A stretch of 64,000 bases of DNA from Abelmoschus esculentus (taxonomy: Eukaryota; Streptophyta; Magnoliopsida; Malvales; Malvaceae), in contig JAUCBN010000025.1 of the NCBI GenBank assembly GCA_035048815.1, positions 11,928,501 through 11,992,500 on the forward strand, written 5' to 3'. Position 1 is the stretch's first letter. Each line of letters starts with the position of its first letter. A model generated the notes under the pieces. It ran no database searches, was not told where the DNA came from, and saw only the letters and a list, made by a program, of their open reading frames with translations. Positions 23,317 to 35,558 of the stretch are shown piece by piece. Made by a program: the position numbers and the translations under genes.

Positions 23317-24832
23317 TACAACATTAAAAAAATTATAATTTAAAATTACAATATAAAATTATGTTTTGGTGTTAGGTTTAATGTTTAGGATGTAGAATTT
23401 AGAATTTTAGATAAAATATATGGTTAATTTTTTATAATTAAATTTAGGGTGTTAGGTTAATTTAGGATTTGTACTTGTAATATATATTAGTTTTTATGGA
23501 TTATAATTTATTGTGTGAGATTTAGATTTTTAGAGTTAGAGGGTAAGATCTAGTTTATAGTGTTAAGAATATATATGAACAATAAAAAACAAAAAAATAT
23601 AAAATTAAAAGATTTTAAAAAATAATAATCACAATCTTTAATTTATACTTGATCTAAAATTAAAATTAAAGATATATTGAAAGTGAGAATGAAACATTGT
23701 TTTTATCGCTATGAACTTGATCTTCTAAAAACTATGGTCGATAAAAAGACAATTGATACAATCAAAACCATGGTATTATAAGAATATGCTTAATCATGAG
23801 ACAATGAAATAAAAACCTGATTTTCAAAGAAATAATCTTTTTAATATATTTGATGTTGAGTTTTTTTACGCCAAATAAACTATTAAATGAGTAAAAATAA
23901 TTTGTTCTTTAATTATGATCCTTTTTGAAACTATTAAAAAAAATTAAAAATTAAATTCTAAATTCTAATTTTAATTTTAATTTTTATATCTCAAACCCTA
24001 AACTCAAAACTTTAAAAAAACTTTACTCTTAATTTTTTTAAACATTAACCCTAATATTAACTTTAAATTTTAAACTTTACTCATTATTTTAAGATAAGAA
24101 TACCAATCGGGACAAAATAAAAAACCAAAAGATTTTTACCTTTATTAAATATATATAATTTTCGTAAATGAAATATGATATATTATTTTAATATATATAT
24201 ATATATATATATATAATTGTGTTTCCTGATATTGATATTTTGGTCAGAACCGGCTTTGAAAGTTGAAAAAATAACTTAATTAAATTTAGTTTGTATTTTT
24301 ATGATTCATTTTCCATGAGTGGTGATGAGATCGTAGTTTAGGAGTAAATGGGACGATATATACATATTGTCCTAACATGGGTTGGGTTCATAAATTTAAT
24401 ATAAAGTTAGATACGTTACTAGAATATTGGAATCCAAAGGCTTGCCTTGTTCAACTTCTTTGTTTACTTTTGGTATCCTAAGGATTCTCTTCTCTTGGAA
24501 CTAAAATGGACATAATTTTGTCAAATCATCAAGTCTAAGTTAAACCTCAACATTGAAAATCTATTGTCACATAATTAACTTTTCTAAAATCATTAATAAA
24601 TATCTAAGAGGATGTGAGATCGAATATCCTCCAATTTATATATAAAAAATAATCTAGATAGCATAGACATTTTACATTGAATGTTAAAGTTAACTCACAA
24701 TACATTTTACTTCGAATAATTGTTGTGGTTGAAAAGTATCCCAGAAACAATGACCATGTTTGATAATTAACAGATAGTGGATAGCTAATAATGTTTAATT
24801 ATTTGAACAAGAAAAATGACATATAAAGATAT
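23317..24832. other. AT-rich intergenic DNA upstream of the host gene
   Basis: No coding sequence or element terminus was recognised. It contains a second (TA)n run at 24191-24215 and long A/T-rich stretches. It may hold the distal promoter of the gene at 22162-23160. Confidence 0.6.
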
Positions 24833-24916
24833 TGTAACGACCTTTTTTGTTCGAAAAATTTAAAAAAAGTGTTTTGGGCGAGAAGATTTAAAATTTCGGT
24901 ATCTCGAGAAGATGAC

Positions 24917-26252
24917 TGTTGCGTGTCAAAAGTGCGCAATTGATGCAAGTGGACACATCGCAAGTAATAAAGTGATTAGTATAATCGAGTATCGTCTCCA
25001 CATGGATTGATATACTTAATATGCCTCCTTCGTCTTCTTGCTCTGTAAAATAAAATAAAGACACAAGTAATTTTGGTTTTGATGAAACTAATTAAATTGA
25101 AATAAAGAAAACTAAGAATAAAGATGAGATCTGATTAATAGAGAGAGAGGGCAGGATCCAGTTGTGTTGTATTGTGGTCTTGATTGACTTGTCTCTGTCC
25201 AATGCAATTGTACATCACTGCCTCGGCATCACTGCAGATTACTGCCTTGGCAGCGACGATACTTATCCACCGCGGCAATCCCTTGCTCGTGGTTGGACTT
25301 TACCAAAGTTCGGCAAAGTGACCTTGGGTGACTCCGCTTATCCCTAAGTCGAAGTACTGTTGATGACTAGTCCTTGATGATACCTCCCGGCGTGAATCAA
25401 TTATACTCACCAACCAATCTCACACTTCTTTTAGCCGCTGAAACTCTTAACCTATCCCTAGGCCGAGTTAGTATTTCGCGATTGAAATACCGTACTTATC
25501 CCTTTCGTGAATCTAACTCTCCTGAGTCTAGATAAATGGATTACTCACAAACTTCTCTCCCGAGCTTGAATGCAAGAACAAAGAATGGCACACGATAAGC
25601 AAACTTTGATAGTTTTATTGCATTGAAACAAAGAACAAAGTACAATCTCCTCTCACAAATACTTAACAACCTTCACCTAAACCCTAAGAAAGCTTAGAAC
25701 ATAATTTGAGAGAAAGAAAACATTAAGTCTTAGGGTAAACTCTCTATGAATCGGCTCTCTTAATACATTGGACGGCTAGGTCTTATATAGGCTTGGCCTA
25801 GGGCAAACCTTTCCTAAGTAGAATACAACTTGGAGTAGGGAACAAGTCATGTACATAAATAAAATATTTTCAAGTTTATTTCAACTAAGAGGCTTTCCCG
25901 CGTGGCCTTGTCTTGGGCTTTTCCTCGTGCTAACCAGCTCCGATCCATGTGCTTCATGTCCAGAAACGTCCCTTGGATTTTTCTCTTTCGATCGCCTACA
26001 GTATTGCTTCCTGGCTTTCTGCTGCTGCCTCGGCATCAAGTCCTGCCTCGGCCATGTTGCTGTCGCGGCACTAGTTTCTCCTGCACAGATGTAAAAATGC
26101 AGTAAAACTTGCCTTTTCTGTAAATATCATCTTTATAAGCATAACTTCTAAATATATCACATTAAGTATATACTTTGGTCCGAGTGGGTGTAAGTTTAAT
26201 GATTAATGCCCATAAAAGGTGTAAAAAGTGATAGTGAGTTGAACACTTATCA
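24917..26252 (-). repeat. 3' LTR of outer element
   Basis: This 1336-base LTR lies directly next to the purine tract (minus-strand GTTTGGGGGTG, 26253-26263) and ends at the duplication ATGAC. It closely matches its partner at 40122-41454. Confidence 0.93.
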
Positions 26253-26263
26253 CACCCCCAAAC

Positions 26264-27177
26264 TCGAACTATTGTTTTTCCTCAAGCAATGCAAACCATC
26301 AATTTGCCAAACTCTATTCTCTCTTGGTCTTATGTTTCTATCTATTCTCCCCACGATAACTATGCCTATTCTATAGACTTAACCTTTCGGCTACCCAAGG
26401 GTTTACCTAGAAACAAACTATAAGAATTGGTGAGTGTGTGCGTTTTTGTGGACGAGTTTGATTGAAGGCTTTCTTAGATAAACTCTAAGTTCAAGACAAG
26501 TAGATTTTGGTTAAGTGTTCTCTTCTTTTCTAAACAACCAATTCTTGAGCCAATTTCGGGCACCTCAAGGATTGTGTTTTTCTCTTTACTAATTCCTTCT
26601 TTCTTTTGATATCCCTTGTAGCATACTAGAGCCAATTTCGGGCAGCTCTAGCATGAAGAAGAGTAATTCCTATAGCCGGTGATAGGCACCTCTAGTTACT
26701 TTCCCAAAAATCTAAGTCTTTATCACCTAAGTTCATTAAAAGAATTCCTATAATCCAACAAGTCCCAAAAGTGTTTAAAAATTCATCTTATAGTAAGTTT
26801 CTAAGTTTTCATCCTTGAGTATCCTAAGGTTAAACCTTCTTAACAGGACCTAATCATGGTAAGGAGAAAGATTTCTATAGCCTTAAAGAATAAACTAAGG
26901 CAATACTGATGATAAGCAGTGCAAAAGTATGGACAATTTATTCAAGTAAGGCGGGGAGCATGAAAAAATTTAAAAAAATTCACTTAAATACTCCCTTTTC
27001 TTGGCAGGGCCTTGTCAGTAGATTACTGCCTCGGCGGTGGCTTTACACCCCCAAACTCGAACCAAGCATTGTCCTCAATGCTTTATATTAGAATAAAATG
27101 GTGAGCAACAAAAATATGAAAGAAATAAGCAGCATATCAAGAAACAAACAACAAATAAAATTGAATATATGAAAATT
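26264..27177 (-). other. 3' untranslated region of outer element
   Basis: This is non-coding. On the minus strand it carries repeated boxes GGTGCCYGAAATTGGCTC: near 26550-26575 (GAGCCAATTTCGGGCACCTC on plus), near 26630-26660 and, in variant form, near 26680. The same boxes stand in the inner copy at 37580-37740. Confidence 0.75.
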
Positions 27178-28676
27178 TTAAAGAGACTCCGAAGAGCTGC
27201 TTGTAACAAATTTTCTTCGGGGTCGTGCTACTGATTGCTTCGTTCTTGGTGAGGGCGTTGGCTGAGCTTTTGCTTGCCGGGGCGGTTGGACTCTTGTGGG
27301 TGGTGTCCGTTGCATTGGAGCATCCACTTCTTCGCCTTCTTCCATGTCGACAATCTCCTCGGTGATCATGATGTCCGTTCCATCTTCATTTGCTGCGGCT
27401 GCCCCAGTATAGTGTGTACTAGGTCCGGCAGCGGTTGAGCTTTGGTGTACATAGGCATCTATCTCTGCTGATAGACTGTCCATGATGATGGGGGATCGTG
27501 GTAGAGTGCTGAAGACTGCCCTCCTCTTTGATGGTCTTCTGCTGGCAAATGATGCTGCGGCAGAGTCTGCTGCCCTAGATGGGCCGGCAGCATGAAACTG
27601 TGGTTGAGGGCTCGCGTGGAAGAACATCATTTGGGCTGTGACAAACATGTTGCTTGGAAATTCTGGAAACTGTGCCCCTTGGTCTGGAAAGGCATGGAGC
27701 ATCATTTGGGCTAGTGTGCCATTAAAGTCTCTTTGATACTTCATGTATCTCTGTTGCCTAAGATCCATCGCTGCCATCCTTTGCAGTATTTCCTGGTACG
27801 GGTCTGCTGCGGCAGTGGTGTGGGCAGTGTATGGCATGTCTGCCGTGTACTGGGCCCCGGCAGCAGTATCAACAGTGAACTGCTGGGGCGTTGCTTGGAC
27901 TGGTTCCGCCTGCGTGATCTGCATAATTTTTGGCAAAAGTCTCTGGTCCATCCACGCCTTTGGGGAGTGTATTCGTCCGTGTCTTCTACTAGTACACCTG
28001 CAGCAACACACAAACCAGTGATCAAACAAGGGAAATATAATGTTCCTCTATCCTTCTTACCGCATTCGTGAATTTCGCGTAAGATGATCTCTCCAACGTT
28101 GATGCTCCTTTTGTTGATGATTGATTGGATGAGCACCAATCGCTTTCGGTCCACCGTGCTATTGTGGGATGTGGGTATGAGGCGTCTCTTGACAAATGTG
28201 TTCCAAAGCTTGGCCTCGGGCTTTAGGTTCTGCCTTGCTACAGATCCTCTATGGGCACCGATTTCCCATGGAGTATTCGTGTAGAAAAGGTCATCTTTAA
28301 TCAACTCGTAATCCTCGGCAGTGATATCCTCCATGAATTCGGCATGTACATCATGGTCAGGTGTGAGGCCGTAGAATTGGTTGATGGTCTCAGCATCAAG
28401 CTGGACAGGCCTGCCTCGGCAGTGGACAAAGAGGGAGTCTTTGCTTGGCCCGTGCGCATAGAATTCCCGCACGATGGTAGCATTTGCCTGGGCAGGTTGG
28501 AGGCAAAAGATTTCCCAATCTTGGTACTTGATCCTGTCGAACAGATAGTGCTCGATGCCATAATTTTCGTCATCCGAGTGTTGGAACCCTTGTTCCTCCC
28601 ACAATTGTCAGGCAATGAAAGACCTATTGAAGCGGTCTTCAACATTGGCTGGGGCAAAACGCTTGTAGGTGGCCAT
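27178..28676 (-). pseudogene. Second ORF of outer element, 'putative plant transposon protein' type
   Basis: The start is ATG 28676 (MATYKRFAPANVEDRF), with one nonsense codon about 23 codons in, then an open frame reading YGIEHYLFDRIKYQDWEIFC, VREFYAHGP, TINQFYGLTP, WNTFVKRRLIPTSHNS and LVLIQSIINKRSINVGEII. This order matches the plant transposon-protein domain often found in the env-like position of Athila-type elements. A one-base frameshift near 27950 moves to a second frame with a Pro/Ala/Gln-rich tail, an acidic stretch (VDMEEGEEVDAP) and a basic, Ser-rich C-terminus ending SSSSESL. Total length would be about 500 residues. Biochemical role unknown. Confidence 0.8.
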
Positions 28677-28829
28677 AAAGATTGTGAGAGTTTAAGTTCT
28701 TTGAGATTTTCTTGGAGGAATTCTGAGAATTTTAAGAAGGGTAGGCAGAGAGTATTGTCAGAGCAAGATTATTAGGTATTCTAAAGAAAACAAGAAAGCA
28801 AGAGTAAATAGTTCAAGAGGGAGGGGTTG

Positions 28830-28945
28830 CTTATTAGGCCTCGGCCTTGTGACCGTTTGAACCACTAGCCGTTTTGTAGCCGTTAGTCCTTACTGCCGTT
28901 TCCTTTTCTGCTACGGTAGAAATCTCAGTAAACTAGCCGTTATAC
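28830..28945 (-). promoter_or_regulatory. AACGG-rich promoter-like region of outer copy
   Basis: Five CCGTT cores (AACGG on the minus strand) lie at 28853-28857, 28869-28873, 28880-28884, 28896-28900 and 28937-28941, upstream of the second ORF. ACTAACGGCTA around 28877-28887 fits the M-phase MSA consensus YCYAACGGYYA at 10 of 11 positions. Where the inner copy has a TATA box (TTATATAAG), this copy reads CTAATAAG, so its TATA appears lost. Confidence 0.5.
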
Positions 28946-29160
28946 TGTTCTGCTCGTTAAAACTGTTGCAGCTCTGACACTGTTTTCTGGCTCGGCAAAA
29001 TTCCTGCTGTGAACTATTTCTCTTTTATTCTTGCTTATTATCCTAAATAAGAATTAAACACAAACGAGAAAAATAATGAAAGCATAAAATTAATATGGAA
29101 AGTAAATATAAACTAAGCTGATCCTAATATAATAATAATATAAAAAGAAAAGGGAAGAGA

Positions 29161-31091
29161 TTAAGTCACTGGAGGAGTGCATGCAAATGCATCTCCTAAG
29201 GTGTTTATCTCTTGTTGGCCAGAATTAGAATTCAGATGTTCGCCACTCCCTTTTGCTTTATGGCCATCCTTATGTGCTGCTTCCACTTTGAGCTTGATCT
29301 TTTTGCCAAATAACCTGCCGAGCATGCAGCCAAGGCAGGATATTTTGGTGTCTGTTGTGTGGATGGCTTTGCACTCTTCTGGATCATCATATTTTTTTAA
29401 ATTGTGGAATACATTGAGCTTGACTTGTTGGCCATTAACCCTCATTGTCAACTCTCCATTTTCCACATCAATTAAGGTGCGTCCAGTTGCTAAGAAAGGC
29501 CTCCCCAATATGATTGGTGCATTATCATCTGCTTCACAATCAAGGATAAGGAAGTCAGCGGGAAAAATAAATTTGTCTACCCTTACCAATATGTCATCAA
29601 TTTCCTTCAGGGTGCACAAATGATCTATCCGCTAGTTGAAGTACCACAGTTGTGGGTTTTGCTCTTCTTATTCCAAGCTTTTGGAAGACTGATTTCGGCA
29701 TTAAGTTGATACTTGCTCCCAAATCACATAGGGCCTTTCCTTCATAATGGTTACCTATCGCACAAGGTATGGTAAAGCATCCAGGATCCTTTAATTTTGG
29801 AGGCATGCGATTTTGCAGCATTGCCATGCATCCCTCAGTTGTTGCCACTGTTTCAAACTCACCAAGCCTTTTTCTTTTAGATATCATGTCTTTCAAAAAC
29901 TTAGCGTAATTAGGTATCTGTTCAATTGCCTCAACGAATGGCAAGTTGATGTGGACTTGTTTTAGGATGTCTAAATTTTTTTTAAACTAGAGATCCTGTT
30001 TTTGCTTTTTCAACCTTTGTGGGAAAAGTGGTGGTGGTCTCATCTCCTCCATGGTTTCATGAGTTTTGCATTTAATACCTGGCACCACTAGATCTTTTAC
30101 TGTCTCGGCAGCTGGTTGAGTTGCTGCCAGTTTGTCTGCCTCGGCAGAGTTTTCTGCTGGGATTTCTGGGGCCTGACTTTCTGGTTCAGCATCCTGGTCT
30201 TCCCTATTTGATTCATCTTGTATTGCCTGTGGGACTTTGTTTGTTGAACTGCTTAGTGTTTCTTTTAAATGTAGGCCATTTCTGGTTGTGATCACTTTAC
30301 ATTGCTCATGGCCCATTCCCTTAGCAACTTCAGTATTGCTAGGTAATCCTCCTTGTGGTCTAGTGTTTTGTCTTTGAGTGAACTGCACAACTTGAGTTTC
30401 TAGAGTTTTAATAGCCGCTTCTTGATTTTGCAGCCTCATCTCGGTCCTGTTCTTGAAAGCATCCGTCCTTTTGATGAAATTACTGTTCTCTGCCATGTAT
30501 GATTCTGTTTTCATCATAAATGCTTTGAGAGTGCTCTCCAACGAACTTTCGGACTGCTGCTGCGGCATCCGCTGCTACGGCATTTGTTGTATATTCTGCT
30601 GCGGCATCAGCTGCTGATAACTTGAGGTCTGATTAGTGGGATTCAAGGCATTATTAGGATTGCTCCATGAAAAATTTGGGTGCCTTTTCCATGCCGGATT
30701 ATATGTGCTAGACATCATATTATTATTCCGGTTGTAGTTTCCCACATAAAAACCAGTTTCCTCATCTTGCACGTACTCAGAAGAATTGATCGTTTTAACC
30801 TCATGAGTATTTTGTTGTAATTGCATGTTCTGAACCATCTTGGTTAGAGATGCCAATTGTGCTGCCACTGAATTGGATGTTTCGAGTTCATTCACTGTGG
30901 CTTGGCGTCTCATTCCTCCTCCCCTAGATGTAGGGAACTGAAAATCATTCTTTGCGAGCTTGTTCAGAATCTCTATAGCTTTCTCAGTAGCTTTGTCAAG
31001 GAGTGTACCATTGGCCGAGGCATCTAACATCATCCTTGTGGGGGCATTAGTGGCATTGTAGAACATTGTCACTTGCGTCCACAAGGGAAAT
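29161..31091 (-). pseudogene. gag (middle and C-terminal) and protease of outer element
   Basis: Joined to 40011-39344 this makes a gag-protease polyprotein. It includes FPLWTQVTMFYNATNAPTRM near 31050, a QQ-rich linker, RLQNQEAAIKTLETQV, RPPPLFPQRLKKQKQDL, protease DLGASINLMPKSVFQKLG near 29710 and ILGRPFLATGRTLIDVE near 29500. It ends in a distinctive tail, GDAFACTPPVT-stop at 29161. Stops lie near 30572 and 29987 (both CAG to TAG), with a frameshift near 29625. The zinc knuckle seen in the other copies is lost by a small deletion around 30780. There is no RT after the protease. Confidence 0.87.
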
Positions 31092-32421
31092 TGATAATTG
31101 CTCAACGCACTATCACTTTTTACACCTTTTGTTGGCATTAATCACTGAATTTACACCCACTTGAACCAATGCATGTACTTAATGTGATATATTTAGAAGT
31201 CATGCTTATAGAGATAATATTTATAGAAAAGGCACGTTTTATTGCATTTTCATATCTGTGCAGGAGAACCAGTGCCGCGGCAGCGACAAGGCCGAGGCAG
31301 GACCTGATGCCGAGGCAGCAACTGAGAGCCAGGAAGCAAGACTGTAGGCAATTGGAAGACAAAAATCGAAGGGACGTTTCTGGACTTAAAGCCCATGGAT
31401 CGGAGCTGGCTAGCATGAGGAAAAGCCCAAGATAAGGCCACGCGGGAAAGCCCCATTAGCCGAATTAAACTTGGAAATATTTTAATTATGTACATGACTT
31501 GTTCCTTACTCCAAGTTGTATTCTACTTAGGAAAAGTTTGCCCTAGGTCTAACCTATATAAAGACCTAGCCATCTAATGTAATATACACGGGAATACCTA
31601 GAGAGAAAGAGCCAACTCATAACTTGTTTTCTTCTTCTCCATTATGTTCTAATCTTCTTTAGGGTTTAGGTGAAGGTTGTTTAGTATATATGAGAGGAGA
31701 TTGTACTTTGTTTTTGTTTCAATGCAATAAAATTATCAAGGTTTGCTTATCCTTTGTTATTCCTTGTTCTTGCATTCAAGCCCGGGAGGGAAGTTTGTAA
31801 GTAATCCATTTATCTAGACTCGGGAGAGTTAGATTCACGAAAGGGGTAAGTACGGTGTTTCAATCGCGAAATACTAACTCGGCCTAGGGATAGTTTAAGA
31901 GTTTAAGCGGCTAAAAGAAGTGTGAGATTGGTTGGTGAGTATAATTGGTTCACGTCGGGAGGTATCATCAAGGACTAGTCATCAACAGAACTCTGACTTA
32001 GGGATAAGCGGAGTCATTCAAGGAAACTTTGCCGAACTTTGGTAAAGTCTACCCACGAGCAAGGGATTGCCGCGGCGGACAGTATCGTCGCTGCCAAGGC
32101 AGTAAACTGCAGTGCTGCCGAGGCAGTGATATACGATTGCATTGAGCAGTGACAGGTCAATCAATTCCACAATACAACGCAACTGGATCCTGACCCATCT
32201 CTCTCTAATATTCAATTTCCTTACTTTGCTTAGTATTTTAGTTTAGTTAAACCAAACATCAATCACTTGTGTTTTATTTTACTTCTTTCTACAGAACAAG
32301 AAGACGAAGAAGACATATTAAGTCTACTAGTCCCTGTGGAGACGATAATCCGATAAATGCTTATCACTTATTACTTTCGATGTGTCCACTTGCACTAAAA
32401 GCGCACTTTTGACACGCGACA
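31092..32421 (+). repeat. 5' LTR of inner element
   Basis: A 1330-base LTR starting TGATAATTGCTCAACGCACT and ending GACACGCGACA. It has a TATA box CTATATAAAG at 31554-31563 and a poly(A) signal AATAAA at 31726-31731, and so gives a U3-R-U5 layout. It also carries CTGCCAAGGCAG and CTGCCGAGGCAG palindromes near 32093-32125 and a telo-box-like AGGGTTTAG near 31660. Confidence 0.92.
31554..31563 (+). promoter_or_regulatory. TATA box of the inner 5' LTR
   Basis: CTATATAAAG is kept at the same LTR position in both inner LTRs (also 38473-38482), and on the minus strand in the outer LTR near 40983-40992. It is the likely Pol II promoter for the genomic RNA. Confidence 0.7.
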
Positions 32422-32427
32422 AGTTTT

Positions 32428-32445
32428 TGGCCCCGTTGCCGGGGA
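32428..32445 (+). other. Primer-binding site of inner element, one base changed
   Basis: It reads TGGCCCCGTTGCCGGGGA. The outer copy has TGGCGCCG at this place (40098-40115), so one of the first bases to pair with the tRNA 3' end has changed from G to C. Confidence 0.8.
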
Positions 32446-32519
32446 CTGACAACTAAATTTTGTTTTCTTTATCTTCTTGTTTCTTTTTATTTTTATTTTA
32501 CTCTTGTTTTTCTTGGTGT

Positions 32520-35072
32520 ATGACCAGGGCCAACCCAACCAACCCTTTGTACGAGTTAGATCCAGAGATTGAACGAACAAGGCTAAGGTTGAGGAGACAA
32601 ATCCAAGAGGCTATGGCAGATCACCCGGTAGGACAAAACTTACCTGCCAGTAATGGAGGTTTACCTCCACCACCTGGGCCGTGGCAGCTCACTGTCAGAG
32701 ACTTCTTGGAGGAGGACTTAAATGGATTAAACCCAGGAGTTGTTACACCGGAGATATAAGCAGCACACTTTGAACTAAAACCTATTATGTTCAATATGCT
32801 TAACACTATTGGACAATTTGGTGGATCTGCAACTGAAGACGAAAGGCAGCACCTTAAGTCTTTCATGAAAATTTGCAACTCTTTCAAAATCCAAGGAGTC
32901 CATGAAGATGTCTTGCGATTGAAGCTATTACCCTATTCACTGAGGGATAGGGCGAAAGCTTGGCTAAATAGCATTCTAACAGGATCTATTGGATCTTGGA
33001 GTGAACTCTGCCGTGATTTTATTACTCTTTTTAATCTTACAAAGCTATATGATAGAATTCGTAATGAAATCACTTCTTTTCGACAGGTAGATGACGAACC
33101 AATGTACGAGGCATGGGAGAGATACAAGGAGTTACTACACAAGTTCCCTTGCATGGATTTCCCCTATGGACACAAGTGGCAATGTTCTATAATGCCACGA
33201 ATGCCCCGACAAGGATGATGTTAGATGCCTCGGCAAACGGAACCCTCCTTGATAAAGCACCTGAGGAAGCTATTAAGATACTAAACAAACTCGCGAAAAA
33301 TGATTTTCAATTTCCTACATCTAGGCGAGGAGGAGTAAGACGCCAAGCCACGGTAAATGAATTAGACACATCGAGTTCAGTGGCAGCACAATTGGCCTCT
33401 CTTACCAAGATGGTGCAAAACCTACAATTACAGCAAAATACCCGTGAGGTCAAGTTAATTGATTCTTATTGTGACTTATGTGGAGGTAACCACAGTTCCT
33501 CTGATTGCATGAATCAAGAAACCGATATGTATGTTGGGAACTACAACCGCAACAATATGATGTCCAACACATACAACCCCTCATGGAAGAGGCATCCAAA
33601 CCTATCATGGAGCAACCCTAACAATGCCTTAAACCCAATCACCCAACCTTCAGGATTTCAGCAACCGATGCAACAACTACTGCAGCAACAGGCCCAGTAG
33701 TCAATGTCGCCGCCACAGCTGCAACAACAACCGGTAAGTTCATTGGAGAATACACTTAAAGCCTTTATGATGAAAACTGAGTCATACATGGCAAAGAACA
33801 GTAATTTCATTAAAAGGACAAACGCTTTTATGAATAGGACTGAGATGAGGTTGCAAAATCAAGAAGCGGCCATTAAAACGCTAGAAACTCAGGTTGGGCA
33901 ATTTGCTCAAAACATAAACACTAGACCACAAGGAGGATTACCTAGCAATACTGAAGGTTCTAAGGTAATGGGCCATGAGCAGTGCAAAGAAATTACTACT
34001 AGGAGTGGTCTACAGTTAAAGGAAAAGATCTCAGAGAGCCAAATTCAAACAGCGGATCCAGCAAAAGAAGAGGCCGATCAAACTGATTCTGATAACACTG
34101 CCCCGGTAGAGAGTACAGCAGCTCCTGAACAGCCTGTCGAGACATCGACAATCCCAGTGGTGCCAGGTATTAAATTCCAAACTAAAGAAACCATGGATGA
34201 AATGAGACCACCACCGCCTTTCCCACAAAGGTTGAAAAAGCAAAAACAGGACCAGCAATTCAAAAAATTCCTTGATATTCTAAAGCAAGTCCACATTAAC
34301 ATACTGTTCGTAGAGGCAATTTAATAAATGCCTAACTATGCCAAGTTCTTAAAGGACATGGTGTCTAAGAGGAAATGAATAGGTGAGTTTGAGATAGTGG
34401 TTGCTACCGAGGGATGCATGGCAATGCTACATAATCGCATGCCACCGAAACTAAAAGATCTTGGCTGCTTTATCATACCTTGTGCAATAGGTAAAAATTA
34501 TGAAGGTAAGGCCCTATGCGACCTTGGAGCAAGCATCAATCTAATGCCCAAATCAGTCTTTCAAAAGCTTGGAATAGGAAGGGCGAAACCTACAATAGTT
34601 ATGTTCCAACTAGCGGATCGATCTTATGTGCAACCCGAAGGCAAAATCGAGGACATACTGGTAAGAGTCGACAAATTTATTTTTCCTGGTGACTTTCTTG
34701 TCCTTGATTGTGAAGCAGATGATAATGCACCGATCATCATGGGGAGACCTTTCCTTGCAACTGGACGCACCTTAATTGACGTGGAAAAAGGAGAGTTGAC
34801 AATGCGGGTCAATGACCAACAAGTCAAACTCAATGCATTCCACAACCTAAAAAATTATGATGATCCAGAGGAGTGCAAGGCCATTCACACAGGAAGTACC
34901 AAAATTTCCTGCCTTGGCAGAATGCTCGGCAGATTAGATGGTAAAAAAGATTAAGCCCAAAGTGGATGGACATACAGCAAAAGGGAGTGGCCCACAACCG
35001 ATTTACAATTCGGGCCAACGAGAGAGAATAATTTTGGGAGATGCATTTGCATGCACTCCACCAGTAACATGA
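32520..35072 (+). pseudogene. gag-protease of inner element, decayed
   Basis: The start is ATG 32520 (MTRANPTNPLYELDPEIERT), followed by gag core QLTVRDFLEEDLNGLNPG, FNMLNTIGQFGGSATED and AWLNSILTGSIGSWSELC, and zinc knuckle CDLCGGNHSSSDC near 33475. Protease has DLGASINLMP near 34525 and IMGRPFLATG near 34735. It ends with the same tail as the outer copy, GDAFACTPPVT, stop at 35070-35072. Breaks: stops at 32757-32759, 33698-33700, 34322-34327 (two in a row) and 34376-34378, a frameshift near 33155 and another near 34950. Protease-like folding residues are present, but the copy cannot make the full polyprotein. Confidence 0.9.
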
Positions 35073-35268
35073 TCTCCTCCCTTTGTCTTTATCATATTAT
35101 ATTAGGATTAGTTTAATTTATTTTTATTTCTCTAATTTGTTTTTGCTTTCAGTATTTTTCTTTTTGTATGTTTAATTTTTATTTAGGACAATAAGCAAGA
35201 ATAAAGGAGAAATAGTTCACAACAGGAACTCTGCCGAGGCAGAAAAACAGTGTCAGGGCCGCAGCAGT

Positions 35269-35402
35269 CTCAACGGGTAGAACAGAGTAACGGCTAGTCT
35301 GCCGAGATTCCTGCCGCAGCAGAAAAGGAAACAACAGAAAAAAGAAACGGCTACAAAACGGCTAGTGGATCCAAACGGTCACAAGGCCGAGGCTTATATA
35401 AG
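35269..35402 (+). promoter_or_regulatory. Internal promoter: five AACGG boxes and a TATA box
   Basis: AACGG stands at 35272-35276, 35289-35293, 35346-35350, 35357-35361 and 35374-35378, followed by TTATATAAG at 35394-35402. A pyrimidine-rich leader of about 130 bases then runs to ATG 35559. The arrangement looks like a compact plant Pol II promoter placed between protease and the second ORF. AACGG is the core of the MSA element bound by R1R2R3-MYB factors; the function here is inferred. Confidence 0.55.
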
Positions 35403-35558
35403 AAACCCCTTCCTCTTGAACTATTCACTTTTGCATTCTTGTTTTCTTTAGCATTCTTAACAATCTTCCTCTCACATTACTCTCTGCCTACTCACAATTC
35501 TTCGTGAAATTCCAGATTCTTTTCAAGAAAACCTCCAAGAAATCATCTCACAATCTTG

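Noticed and set aside
28251..28775. 174-codon plus-strand frame opposite the second ORF
   Set aside because: It is the antisense shadow of the outer element's second ORF. The minus-strand frame is the one shared with the inner copy.
31655..31672. Possible interstitial telomere repeat
   Set aside because: A single AGGGTTTAG without tandem copies, kept at the same place in each LTR of the family, so it is a promoter-type motif at most.
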